In this document: positions 7,227-15,021 of the stretch, piece after piece
Position numbering within the stretch: position 1 is the stretch's first letter
Layout: every line of letters starts with the position of its first letter
Source: Pseudomonadota bacterium
Lineage (GTDB): Bacteria; Pseudomonadota; Alphaproteobacteria; Caulobacterales; Caulobacteraceae
Direction of reading: 5' to 3'
Length of the DNA: 44,427 nt
NCBI GenBank assembly: GCA_963205025.1
Contig: CAUJHO010000049.1
Span: forward strand, 1-44,427
The notes under the pieces: model-generated
Databases searched by the model: none
What the model saw: the letters and a program-made list of their open reading frames with translations, nothing else
Told to the model about the DNA's origin: nothing
Program-made: the position numbers and the translations under genes

Positions 7227-9005
7227 CTATGATGGTGCCAAACGATGGCCCGCAATGAGGTCAATGTGAACGCCTGACAACGGCGAAGTTGTGGCGCAGA
7301 TCTCCGCTACCAGGTGCTCGGCCAGCAGCGGGGCCCAGACGAAACCCCGACCTCCCAGACCCGTCAGCATCCAGACGCCCGGCCCCGAGGGGCCGCACAG
7401 GGGCCGATGATCCGGCGTGGTCGCCCGGATCGCCACGCGGGCCGAAAGATCTGATGCGACAAGCGCCGCAGCCAGTTTCGGTCGCACCGCAGACAGCCGG
7501 TCCAGCAGGATCCGACTGCTGCCGGGATCGACCTCGCGGTCGGTTTGTCCGCGCTCGTGCGTGGCCCCGACGAGAGTGCCCGAACGGGTCGGCACGGCAT
7601 AGCCGGGGCCCCAGACAGCCCCTCGCCCAGCCTCAATCCCGTCGACCCAGGCCACCTGCCCCCGTACCGGCGACAGCGGCCCGACGCCGATCCGGGCCGA
7701 CTCCCAGCCCGCGGCGATGACAACCGCGTCGAAGGTGAGCTGCTGTCCATCGGCCAGCCGAACCCCGACCGTTGCGCCGGGGGTGACGTCAACCACCCGC
7801 CCCGACAGCCGCTCGGCACCGGCCAGCCAGGCCGCCAGGATGGAGGCCGGCTCAACCACCAGCCCGTCGCACAGCCAGAGGCCCGGACGGGCCTGATCCT
7901 CATCCAGCTGGACGGCGACTTCGTCCTGGGTCGCCGGTCGCAGGCTGTCGGCCGGCCAGATGGCCTGGCCTGCGATCCTGACCAGGCGGGACATGTCGGC
8001 ATCATCGCGCGACAGGCGCAGGACACCTGTTTGCAGCACCGCCTGCGGCACTTCGCGGCGATACAGGCCTGAGGCCCGATGAAAGGCCTGGGCCGCCAGC
8101 ACCGCTGTCGGCGAAAGGCCGGCGTCCAGCCACGGCGTCACCAGCCCCGCCGGCGCGCCCGAGGCTCCGGCCCCGGGATGCTCGGCCTCGATCAGGGTCG
8201 GTCGCACGCCGATCTGATTGAACGCCCGCACAAGCGAAGCCCCGGCGATACCCGCGCCGATGACGGCGATTCGCTCCGGTCGGGCCGGCTCAGACGCCAC
8301 GCCCGGCATGACGGCTTCCAGCCGCTCGCGCTTGCGCCCGTGTCCGGGTCGCTTGCTCACCTCGAATCCGCCGGCAGCCAAGCCACGCCGAACCTGTCCT
8401 GCCACGGTGAAGGTCGCCACCCGCGCCGCCGGGGCTGATCGGGCCGCGACCAGCCCCAGCACCCGTTCGGACCACATGTCAGGATTGGTGGCCGGGGCGA
8501 AGCCGTCGAGAAACCAGGCGTCCCCCTGCCCGGTCCAGCTGTCCAGCATGGTCGTCGCCTCGCCGAAGGCCAAGTCCAGCGTGGCATGGAAGGCCGGAAG
8601 ATCGATGCGGTGCAGACCGGGGGTCGACGGCGGCCAGGCATCGAGGAGCGACTGCGAAAAGGCCGCCAGTTCGGGCCAGGCCCGATGGCTCGCGGCCAGG
8701 ACCTCACCCGACAGCGGATGCGCCTCAACCGACCAGATATGCAGATGGGAATCCGCCGGCCTGGTCTGGCTCCACAGCTCCAGCAGAGCCAGGATGTTCA
8801 GCCCCGTGCCGAAGCCCAACTCTGCGACGGAGAAGTGTTTGCGCCCGGCCCAGGCCTCGGGCAGGCCACAGCCGGCCAGGAAGACGGCGCGGGCCTCGGC
8901 CAGACCATCCTCGCGTGAGAAATAAACGTCACCATAGGCCCGCGAGACAGGCTGGCCGTCGGCGGTCCAGTCGATGTCGGGGGGCGTGAGGGGGTCGGGG
9001 GCCAT
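7227..9005 (-). CDS. mnmC: tRNA 5-methylaminomethyl-2-thiouridine biosynthesis bifunctional protein MnmC
   Basis: A 592-residue two-domain enzyme acting on the wobble uridine of certain tRNAs. The C-terminal FAD oxidase removes the carboxymethyl group of cmnm5s2U, and the N-terminal methyltransferase then makes mnm5s2U. The methyltransferase half shows the SAM-binding VAELGFGTGLNILALLE and the WFLDGFAPATNPDMWS motif. The oxidase half opens with the dinucleotide-binding IAVIGAGIAGASLVRAF and ends with GLGGRGFVWAPLLAEHL. The ATG at 9005 is chosen because the protein then begins just before the conserved PPDIDWTADGQPVS segment. The open frame extends 115 codons further but there it is only the proline-rich complement of an Ala-rich gene. 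Confidence 0.93.
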   Translation of the reverse strand: MAPDPLTPPDIDWTADGQPVSRAYGDVYFSREDGLAEARAVFLAGCGLPEAWAGRKHFSVAELGFGTGLNILALLELWSQTRPADSHLHIWSVEAHPLSGEVLAASHRAWPELAAFSQSLLDAWPPSTPGLHRIDLPAFHATLDLAFGEATTMLDSWTGQGDAWFLDGFAPATNPDMWSERVLGLVAARSAPAARVATFTVAGQVRRGLAAGGFEVSKRPGHGRKRERLEAVMPGVASEPARPERIAVIGAGIAGASLVRAFNQIGVRPTLIEAEHPGAGASGAPAGLVTPWLDAGLSPTAVLAAQAFHRASGLYRREVPQAVLQTGVLRLSRDDADMSRLVRIAGQAIWPADSLRPATQDEVAVQLDEDQARPGLWLCDGLVVEPASILAAWLAGAERLSGRVVDVTPGATVGVRLADGQQLTFDAVVIAAGWESARIGVGPLSPVRGQVAWVDGIEAGRGAVWGPGYAVPTRSGTLVGATHERGQTDREVDPGSSRILLDRLSAVRPKLAAALVASDLSARVAIRATTPDHRPLCGPSGPGVWMLTGLGGRGFVWAPLLAEHLVAEICATTSPLSGVHIDLIAGHRLAPS

Positions 9006-9033
9006 GGTCCTGCTGATGGACGCTTCCCGCGCA

Positions 9034-9067
9034 AAGGAAAAGGGGCCGCCCGCGTGGGCGACCCCTT
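9034..9067 (-). terminator. Terminator of the Ala-rich lipoprotein gene
   Basis: On the minus strand AAGGGG-TCGCCC and GGGCGG-CCCCTT form a long stem with one mismatch and a short loop (9040-9067), followed by TTCCTTT. It lies 32 bp after the lipoprotein stop codon and about 30 bp before the mnmC start, so it would separate the two genes. Confidence 0.75.
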
Positions 9068-9099
9068 CCCTGGAAGTCTTTTGGCCTTGCGGCGAAGAC

Positions 9100-9384
9100 T
9101 TAGTGGGCAGCTTCCGAAGCGGCGGCTTCGGTGCCTTCGGCGGCAGCTTCCATGCTGGCACCGGCGGCTTCAGCGCCTTCGGCCACGGCGGCACCGGCAG
9201 CGGCGGTGGCGTCACCGGCGGCCTCAGCAGCGGCACCGGCCGCAGCGTCAGCATCAGCGGCGGCTTCGGTGGCCGTCTCGGCGGCAGCGTCGGCCTCGGC
9301 GGCTTCATCGGCGGCCGGCTGGCAAGCGGCGACCGACAGGGCGGCGACACCGATGGAAGCGATGAGGAGCTTGCGGATGATCAT
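9100..9384 (-). CDS. Alanine-rich small lipoprotein
   Basis: A 94-residue protein with a clear lipoprotein signal (MIIRKLLIASIGVAALSVAAC, lipobox VAA-Cys21). The rest is almost entirely Ala, Glu, Asp, Gly and Thr, with an ADAAAE/AAGAAAE-like periodicity that suggests a long, acidic helical or coiled structure. AGGAAA lies ahead of the ATG, and a strong terminator follows the gene. The composition gives a GCN-rich repetitive DNA that also leaves long open frames on the other strand; those are shadows. It may sit at the cell envelope as a small structural lipoprotein, but no family or function is recognisable. Confidence 0.8.
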   Translation of the reverse strand: MIIRKLLIASIGVAALSVAACQPAADEAAEADAAAETATEAAADADAAAGAAAEAAGDATAAAGAAVAEGAEAAGASMEAAAEGTEAAASEAAH

Positions 9385-9478
9385 GATGCGTTTCCTTCCC
9401 TAGGGACTTTTTTACGCGGGATCATGAGTCCCGCTGAGGGGGACGTAACGTGCTTTTGATCGGCACGGCAAGCGAAGA

Positions 9479-9494
9479 ATCACGAAGCCGTGAT
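9479..9494. terminator. Weak hairpin downstream of motA
   Basis: ATCACG-AAGC-CGTGAT forms a perfect 6-bp stem 22 bp after the motA stop. On the minus strand (motA direction) it is followed by TCTTCG, a poor U-tract. On the plus strand CACTTTTT follows, a better tail, but no plus-strand gene is known to end here. Confidence 0.4.
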
Positions 9495-9516
9495 CACTTT
9501 TTCCCGGACCTCAGCC

Positions 9517-10392
9517 TCAGGCTGCGGCATCCATCGGTGCCGCCGCGAGAGATTCTTCGAGCTGAGCGAAGCTCGGCTGGGCCGACGACGGAATGTCGGT
9601 CCGGCCGATCTCCACCGAGATCTGGGCGGCATTGCCGTGCAGGTGCGCGATCAGCACCGACTGGATGATCTTGTAGAAGGCGGCCTCCTCGTCGACGATT
9701 GCCTTCAGGCGCGCCGCCAGCGGGCCGACCAGGCCATAGGCCAGGAACACGCCCAAGAAGGTCCCGACCAGGGCCCCGCCGATCATGCCGCCCAGGATTT
9801 CCGGAGGCTCGGTGATCGAGCCCATGGTCTTGATGACGCCGAGCACGGCCGCGACGATGCCCAGCGCCGGCAGGGCGTCGGCCATGTTCTGAAGAGCGTG
9901 CGGTGCCGCCAGGGCTTCGTGGTGATGCTTCTCGAGCTGCTTTTCCATCGCATCCTCGACCTGGTGGGGGTCTTCCAGGTTCATGGTCATCATCCGCAGG
10001 GTGTCGCAGATGAAGTCGATGGCGAAATGGTCCTTCATGATCTTCGGGAATTTCTGGAAGATCGCGGAGTCCTTGGGATTCTCGATATGGCTTTCCAGAG
10101 CGATGACGCCCTTGGACTTCATGGTCTTGGTCAGCATGAACAACAGCGAAAGCAGGTCCTTATAGTCCCCCGCCTTCCATTTCGGGCCGGCGAAGGCCTT
10201 GCCCAGGCCGCCCAGGGTCTTCTTGATGACCGTCGCCGAGTTCGAGATCAGGAAGGCCGCGACGGCCGCCCCGCCGATGGCCATCATCTCATGCGGGAGG
10301 GCGTGCAGGATCACGCCGAACTTGCCACCCGCCAGCACATAGCTGCCGAACACCATGGCAAAGAGCATGATAATGCCGATGATCTGAAACAT
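9517..10392 (-). CDS. motA: Flagellar motor stator protein MotA
   Basis: A 291-residue inner-membrane protein that, with MotB, forms the proton-conducting stator of the flagellar motor. The N-terminus MFQIIGIIMLFAMVFGSYVL is the first membrane segment. The cytoplasmic loop has TKTMKSKGVIALESHIENP, the region that contacts FliG. The channel-lining segments are ALPALGIVAAVLGVIKTMG, with the conserved proline, and GALVGTFLGVFLAYGLVGPLA. The ATG at 10392 is chosen by comparison with family N-termini; the upstream open frame overlaps the divergent kinase gene. No motB is adjacent; as I recall, the two genes are also separate in Caulobacter. Confidence 0.96.
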   Translation of the reverse strand: MFQIIGIIMLFAMVFGSYVLAGGKFGVILHALPHEMMAIGGAAVAAFLISNSATVIKKTLGGLGKAFAGPKWKAGDYKDLLSLLFMLTKTMKSKGVIALESHIENPKDSAIFQKFPKIMKDHFAIDFICDTLRMMTMNLEDPHQVEDAMEKQLEKHHHEALAAPHALQNMADALPALGIVAAVLGVIKTMGSITEPPEILGGMIGGALVGTFLGVFLAYGLVGPLAARLKAIVDEEAAFYKIIQSVLIAHLHGNAAQISVEIGRTDIPSSAQPSFAQLEESLAAAPMDAAA

Positions 10393-10457
10393 GAGAGGGT
10401 CCGGGCAAAACTGGTCGCCTTCATCGTGAACAGGAATGCTTAAGGGGGCGTTGCATC

Positions 10458-11372
10458 GTGCGTGAGAACCTGCGGATCGGCATTGATCTGGGCGGCACCA
10501 AGATCGAGGCGGCGGTGCTTGATGGTGAGGGGCGTTTCGTCGATCGGCGGCGCGTGCCCAATCCGCGCGACTATGGTGCCATGCTGGAGGCCATCGCCGG
10601 CCTGGTTGACGCCGCCGAGGCCGCGACGGACCACAGCTTTGACAGGCTCGGCATCGGTATTCCCGGTTCGCCCTCACCGGCCACGGGTCTGATCCGCAAC
10701 GCCAACTCCACCTGGATGAACGGCCATGCCCTGGGCCGTGATCTCGAACATCGGCTGGGCCGCCCGGTGCGTATGGCCAATGACGCCAACTGCATGGCCC
10801 TGTCCGAGGCCACCGACGGTGCCGGTCGCGGTGCCCGCTCGGTCTTCGGCGTCATTATCGGAACCGGCTGCGGCGGTGGCCTGGTGCTGGACGGGAAGCT
10901 GATCGAGGGCCAAAACGGCCTGGCCGGCGAATGGGGCCACATCCCCCTGCCCGCAGCCCGCCCGGATGAGGACAGCACCTGCTGGTGCGGTCGCCGCAAC
11001 TGCTTGGAGACCTGGATTTCCGGCTCAGGTCTGGCGCGTGATCACGCCGCCGTCACCGGCCAGAGCCTCTCTGCCCACGACCTCATCGCTGCGGCCCGTG
11101 CCGGCGACGCCGACGCCAAGGCCAGCCTGGATCGCCACCGCGACCGCCTGGGTCGCGGCCTGGCCATGGTGATCAATCTGATCGACCCGGAGGTGATCGT
11201 CATCGCCGGCGGCCTGTCCAATGTGCCCGAGATCGTCGACGGTGCCCTGGAGGCGCTCAGGCCCCACATCTTCTCCGACGTCGTCACCACCCAGGTCCGG
11301 CGCGCCGACCACGGCGATTCCTCGGGCGTACGGGGCGCGGCCTGGCTGTGGCCGGATCAGATGGCCGGATAG
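10458..11372 (+). CDS. ROK family sugar kinase (fructokinase-like)
   Basis: A 304-residue sugar kinase of the ROK group. The ATP-binding N-terminus is RIGIDLGGTKIEAAVLD. The ROK signature occurs as LAGEWGHIPL followed by a zinc-binding cluster CWCGRRNCLETWISGSG, and a second phosphate-binding stretch is FGVIIGTGCGGGLVLDGK. The substrate-binding NDANCMA motif is present. Members with this layout include fructokinase/mannokinase (Mak) and N-acetylglucosamine kinase; the sequence does not settle which. Translation starts at GTG, with AAGGGGG 9 nt upstream. The gene diverges from motA and its end overlaps the convergent DUF1353 gene by 16 bp. Confidence 0.9.
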   Translation: MRENLRIGIDLGGTKIEAAVLDGEGRFVDRRRVPNPRDYGAMLEAIAGLVDAAEAATDHSFDRLGIGIPGSPSPATGLIRNANSTWMNGHALGRDLEHRLGRPVRMANDANCMALSEATDGAGRGARSVFGVIIGTGCGGGLVLDGKLIEGQNGLAGEWGHIPLPAARPDEDSTCWCGRRNCLETWISGSGLARDHAAVTGQSLSAHDLIAAARAGDADAKASLDRHRDRLGRGLAMVINLIDPEVIVIAGGLSNVPEIVDGALEALRPHIFSDVVTTQVRRADHGDSSGVRGAAWLWPDQMAG

Positions 11373-11974
11373 CTCCGCGACGCCAGCATGGCGTCGATCT
11401 CGTCGGCTGCCTGATCCGGGTCAAATTCCGCCTTCCGGCTGTCAGACGCGCGGATATCTCGACCAATGTCTGCGAAAACGGCCTGGTCGTAGGTCGCTTC
11501 GGGCGGTTGGCCGTCTAGCCAGATCTCCTGGAGACCTGCCACATCGGCTGACTTGTCAAACAGGGTCCTCATGGATCCCAGGCGAACGGCCAGGTAGAAG
11601 AGCTGGGCCTGAAGGCGCGAACACCCTCCCGCCAGGCAGGCTCGCATGAACATCCGGTCTCCGGCGCGCCTTTCGGGCCCCTCCCTGGGGTGATCAGCAC
11701 AGACCTGATCATGCACGATGGCCGCGTGGCGATAGTCGCCCGTGTAGGGCGAGCCCGAAAGGCTCCACAGGCTGCGCGGAATGCTGGCGCCGTCGAATTC
11801 CAGACCATCCCTCGCCGTCCAGGTCTTGCCTCGCCGTGTGTCGTGAAAGGTGAAGGGACCGACCAGCTTCATCCTGCGATCCGGGCCTGGACCGGTCAGC
11901 CACAGGGTCTGGGGTTGCCCCGAAAAATGACCCCAGCCGGCAGCCAGATCGCCGGGCTTGCTCATATCTGTCAT
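11357..11974 (-). CDS. DUF1353 domain protein
   Basis: A 205-residue protein. The central part, FHDTRRGKTWTARDGLEFDGASIPRSLW followed by SPYTGDYRHAAIVHDQVC, matches DUF1353, a domain seen in phage and bacterial proteins of unknown function. The HD-type histidines and acidic residues in that segment suggest a possible metal site, but no activity is established to my knowledge. The C-terminal third is helical and charged. The ATG at 11974 has AGGGAGG upstream. Its 3' end overlaps that of the ROK kinase gene. Confidence 0.78.
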   Translation of the reverse strand: MTDMSKPGDLAAGWGHFSGQPQTLWLTGPGPDRRMKLVGPFTFHDTRRGKTWTARDGLEFDGASIPRSLWSLSGSPYTGDYRHAAIVHDQVCADHPREGPERRAGDRMFMRACLAGGCSRLQAQLFYLAVRLGSMRTLFDKSADVAGLQEIWLDGQPPEATYDQAVFADIGRDIRASDSRKAEFDPDQAADEIDAMLASRSYPAI

Positions 11975-12074
11975 TGCGGTCGCCTCCCTTTCGCTTGTGC
12001 AACGACCACCAAGCCGACACCGGTCCGCCCTGAGGCACGCGACCTCTGGCCGGACGGCCTCCGGGCCGAGCGGC

Positions 12075-13055
12075 CTACTCCATCGGGAATCCATTCAGGA
12101 ACAGGACATGCATATCCCGGTCCGGGGTGTAGTTCTGGTAGCGCACCTCGAACTGGGTCGGGCTGATGCGGCGTACGTCGGTGCCGCAGAAAGACACCAG
12201 ATTGTCCGTCGAGCCCTTGTCGATGACCATTCGGAAGTCGCGGATCGGCCCGGCCCAATTCGCCCCGGTCGTCAGGACGTAGTCCAGCCAGGTTTCGGTA
12301 TAGTGCAGCCCCCGCTCGCGCCCTCGCCGCGCGCCCGCCTCGAAGACCCCGTCCAGGCAATAGAGCGAGCGATATTCCTCCGGCACGACACCCCAGTCGG
12401 CGTCCACGCCGATGGCCGTGCTGGAGGTTCCGCCCACGGCGGGAATGTAGATGTGGCGGATCTCCACCTCGCGACCAGCCGGGAAATACTGGGTCCAGTA
12501 GTGGGTCGTCTTCAGGGTCCAGCGTGGCCAGCCCCAGCCATCGCCGTTGGGCCGGCGGTCGATTGCCCCGGCCGCCGTCAGTGCCGCCAGCGCCGCCTCG
12601 TCCAGATTCTCCAGCGCCCGTTGCGCCGCCTCGCCATAGGGATTGAGAGGCACGCCGTAGGCCTCGAGCATCTCGGTGACGTCGCGATCACCGATCACGG
12701 CCTTCTGCTCGATTTCCATATGTACCGGCTGCCCGTCCGCCCACGTCAGGAACGGCAACAGACGTTCGGGATGCCCCAGATCCGCCCCCACATCCCATTG
12801 CTCGCCCGGCTCAACATCCGGCATGGGAAAGGCCACGATGCTGGTGATGTCTTCGCGGGTCTGGTTCAGAAAACGATAGGTCACCCGGACCTCGCCGCTC
12901 GACAGGTAGAGGTCCTCCGACAGCATCACGACGCCGGCGGTGCGCTCGAATCTCAGGCCGCCCGCCGCCATCGAGGCCATACTGTCATTGGCCGCCGCCG
13001 GATCGCCTGCCCCCAGCACCAGCACCGTCGCCAGACCCGCCATCCATGCCCGCAT
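12075..13055 (-). CDS. DUF4424 domain exported protein
   Basis: A 326-residue exported protein. The signal peptide is MRAWMAGLATVLVLGAGDPAAAN, with cleavage probably after AAA. The mature part begins DSMASMAAGGLRFERTAGVVMLSEDLYLSSGEVRVTYRFLN, the start of DUF4424, and continues with IVAFPMPDVEPG and the ending GFPME. DUF4424 proteins are secreted and of unknown function; the pattern of strands suggests a beta-sandwich. GGAGGAAGG lies ahead of the ATG at 13055. The longer frame upstream is non-coding promoter DNA shared with the divergent rpoH. Confidence 0.83.
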   Translation of the reverse strand: MRAWMAGLATVLVLGAGDPAAANDSMASMAAGGLRFERTAGVVMLSEDLYLSSGEVRVTYRFLNQTREDITSIVAFPMPDVEPGEQWDVGADLGHPERLLPFLTWADGQPVHMEIEQKAVIGDRDVTEMLEAYGVPLNPYGEAAQRALENLDEAALAALTAAGAIDRRPNGDGWGWPRWTLKTTHYWTQYFPAGREVEIRHIYIPAVGGTSSTAIGVDADWGVVPEEYRSLYCLDGVFEAGARRGRERGLHYTETWLDYVLTTGANWAGPIRDFRMVIDKGSTDNLVSFCGTDVRRISPTQFEVRYQNYTPDRDMHVLFLNGFPME

Positions 13056-13282
13056 GACCGCCTTCCTCCACGAGCGAACGAGACTATGCCAATCGCCGCC
13101 TTTACCCAACTGCCTCCGACCTGACGACGGGTGCCGAAATTCGGCAGGCACCTGATCGCCTGGCCCTAACAATTGCCGCAACTGATCCCCATATCGGACG
13201 TTCGAGGGGCCCGGGGTTTGGTGCACAGTGCGTGGCCGACCTCACAGCCCGCTCTTTGGGACGGAATACAGAGGGGTCTTAA

Positions 13283-14173
13283 ATGGCTGCCAATTCGCTG
13301 ACCGTGATGTCGCCTGAACAGGGACTGTCACGCTATCTGACTGAAATTCGTAAGTTTCCGATGCTGAGCAAGGACGAGGAGTTCATGCTCGCCAAGCGTT
13401 GGAGCGAGCACCAGGATCCGGAGGCCGCTCACAAGCTGGTCACCAGCCACCTGCGTCTCGTGGCCAAGATCGCCATGGGCTATCGCGGCTATGGCCTGCC
13501 GATCGGCGAGGTTATCTCCGAGGGTAATGTCGGCCTGATGCAGGCCGTCAAGAAATTCGACCCCGACAAGGGGTTCCGCCTGGCGACCTACGCCATGTGG
13601 TGGATCCGCGCCTCGATCCAGGAATACATCCTGCGCTCGTGGTCGCTGGTGAAGATGGGCACCACCGCAGCCCAGAAGAAGCTGTTCTTCAATCTGAGGA
13701 AGGCCAAGAGCCAGATCTCGGCCTTTGAAGAGGGCGACCTTCACCCCGAGCACCTGTCTCAGATCGCCACCAAGCTGGGCGTGACCGAGGACGAGGTCAC
13801 CTCGATGAACCGCCGCATGTCCGGCGGCGGCGACGCCTCGCTGAACGCGCCGATGCGCGTCGACGGTGAAAGCGAATGGCAGGACTGGCTGGCCGACGAC
13901 GATGCCGTCAGCCAGGAAACCGTGCTGGCCGAAAGCGAAGAACATTCGCTGCGCATGGATCTGTTGCAGGAAGCCATGCAGGAGCTGAACGAGCGCGAGC
14001 GCCACATCCTGACGCAGCGCCGTCTGATCGACGATCCGCTGACGCTGGAAGAACTGGCCGGCCAGTACGGCGTCAGCCGTGAACGTGTGCGCCAGATCGA
14101 GGTGCGCGCCTTCGAGAAGCTGCAAAAGGCCATGCAGGCCGCCGCTGTCGATCGCAATCTGGTCGACGCCTAG
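13283..14173 (+). CDS. rpoH: RNA polymerase heat-shock sigma factor RpoH (sigma-32)
   Basis: A 296-residue sigma-70-family factor that directs transcription of heat-shock genes. Region 2 is clear (GYGLPIGEVISEGNVGLMQAVKKFDPDKGFRLATYAMWWIRASIQEYILRSWSLVK). The RpoH box QKKLFFNLR, which distinguishes sigma-32 and takes part in DnaK/FtsH control and core binding, follows at about 135. Region 4 contains LTLEELAGQYGVSRERVRQIEVRAFEKLQ. GAGGGG precedes the ATG by about 6 nt. The 227-bp upstream region is shared with the divergent DUF4424 gene. I could not identify a convincing heat-shock promoter there. Confidence 0.97.
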   Translation: MAANSLTVMSPEQGLSRYLTEIRKFPMLSKDEEFMLAKRWSEHQDPEAAHKLVTSHLRLVAKIAMGYRGYGLPIGEVISEGNVGLMQAVKKFDPDKGFRLATYAMWWIRASIQEYILRSWSLVKMGTTAAQKKLFFNLRKAKSQISAFEEGDLHPEHLSQIATKLGVTEDEVTSMNRRMSGGGDASLNAPMRVDGESEWQDWLADDDAVSQETVLAESEEHSLRMDLLQEAMQELNERERHILTQRRLIDDPLTLEELAGQYGVSRERVRQIEVRAFEKLQKAMQAAAVDRNLVDA

Positions 14174-14224
14174 AAGCGGTCAGGCGGGCCGCTGCGACGC
14201 GGGAAGCCGGCGGGCGTTTGCCCG

Positions 14225-14419
14225 TCAGGCCGCTTCGGTCCGGTAACGGTGGAGGGCGCGGATCAGGGCACTGGCAAGTTGCGGGCGCAGGGTCCGCTCA
14301 TCCCGAATCGTGTCGTCAAAGGCGGCAGCCCGCAGCAGTTCGGCGGCCTTTTTGTCGCCGACGGTGACCCGCGCGTAATCGAGCGCCGCATCGATGGATG
14401 TCGTTGGACTGCTCGCCAT
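14225..14419 (-). CDS. Small hypothetical protein (64 aa)
   Basis: A 64-residue, mostly helical protein rich in Ala and Arg, with no signal peptide or membrane segment. AGGGG stands about 7 nt before the ATG. It begins 28 bp after the membrane-tailed regulator gene on the same strand and is probably co-transcribed with it. I do not recognise a family. The coding call rests on the ribosome binding site, the start codon position and lack of a competing frame. Confidence 0.55.
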   Translation of the reverse strand: MASSPTTSIDAALDYARVTVGDKKAAELLRAAAFDDTIRDERTLRPQLASALIRALHRYRTEAA

Positions 14420-14447
14420 GGTCGAACCCCTAGATCCGGGGCGTCGA

Positions 14448-14909
14448 TCAGCCCCTCAGGACGGTCAAGAACACCCCCTGGACCGCCTCAATGGCATTGG
14501 CCAGGAGGAAGGCGGCGGCCGCGACACCGACCAGGATCAGCAGCAAGCGGGTTGCCACCTGTCCAAGCCGGGGATCCGTCAGGCGGGTCGTGAAGTCCTT
14601 GAGGCCCTGCCCGTGACGCGATCCGCCGTCCTCGCGCCCATGAGGCAGGTGCCCCGCTCCGGCTTCAATCCTCCCCTGGGGGGGGGCCCCCAAATCTAGG
14701 GGGGGTGCGGCGGCTTCCTCGCGCAGCAGCATCACGGCCGCCTGGGCGCGACTGTCCGCGCCGAGCAGGCGGCAAACCTGCTTGAGCCGATCATCAATGG
14801 TGTAGTGGGACCGATCCAGCGCGCGGCCGATCTCCTTGGAGGTGCGACCTTCTGCAACGAGCCTCAGAATTTCGCGGTCCAGATCGGACAGGGCCGCGAC
14901 AGCCGACAT
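14448..14909 (-). CDS. LuxR-type helix-turn-helix regulator with C-terminal membrane segment
   Basis: A 153-residue protein with two parts. Residues about 1-60 are a LuxR/GerE-type DNA-binding domain (LSDLDREILRLVAEGRTSKEIGRALDRSHYTIDDRLKQVCRLLGADSRAQAAVML). There is no receiver or autoinducer domain. A flexible Pro/Gly-rich linker leads to one hydrophobic segment near the C-terminus (LLLILVGVAAAAFLLANAIEAV), so the protein is probably tethered to the inner membrane. Similar small HTH proteins with a C-terminal membrane segment occur in Caulobacterales and Sphingomonads; their signals are unknown. I chose the ATG at 14909, but upstream TTG/GTG starts exist. The linker is encoded by a C7...C9 homopolymer region, where slippage would remove the membrane part. 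Confidence 0.75.
   Translation of the reverse strand: MSAVAALSDLDREILRLVAEGRTSKEIGRALDRSHYTIDDRLKQVCRLLGADSRAQAAVMLLREEAAAPPLDLGAPPQGRIEAGAGHLPHGREDGGSRHGQGLKDFTTRLTDPRLGQVATRLLLILVGVAAAAFLLANAIEAVQGVFLTVLRG
14678..14705. repeat. Homopolymer cluster (G9 C5 ... G7)
   Basis: On the plus strand nine Gs (14678-14686) are followed by five Cs, AAATCTA and seven Gs (14699-14705). In the coding direction of the regulator this is C7, seven bases, G5 and C9. It lies between the DNA-binding and membrane parts of the protein. Confidence 0.9.
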
Positions 14910-15021
14910 GTTTCCGTAGTCCAGAACAGAAGACACTTTGAGAAGCTCCAACGCGACCTATTGCATCGCGCAGCGAAGAATCGGCCACGGTCTGAAGGTT
15001 GCGCCTGTATGAGACTACAAC

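Noticed and set aside
9005..9350. N-terminal extension of MnmC by 115 codons
   Set aside because: The extension is a proline-rich frame inside the Ala-rich lipoprotein gene and its terminator; MnmC homologues begin near the ATG at 9005.
10440..10456. Possible CtrA site between motA and the ROK kinase (TTAA-N7-TTGC)
   Set aside because: Only one TTAA half-site is present, so it does not meet TTAA-N7-TTAA.
11357..11974. DUF1353 gene as evidence of a prophage
   Set aside because: The domain occurs in phages, but no phage structural, integrase or lysis gene is nearby and base composition matches the surroundings.
13165..13194. Possible sigma-32 promoter ahead of rpoH (CCCCATAT at 13187-13194)
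   Set aside because: No adequate -35 partner at the expected 13-17 bp; the best candidate matches only half of the consensus.
14203..14232. Terminator after rpoH
   Set aside because: Only a 5-bp stem (CGGGC-GTTT-GCCCG) without a T-run is visible, too weak to call.
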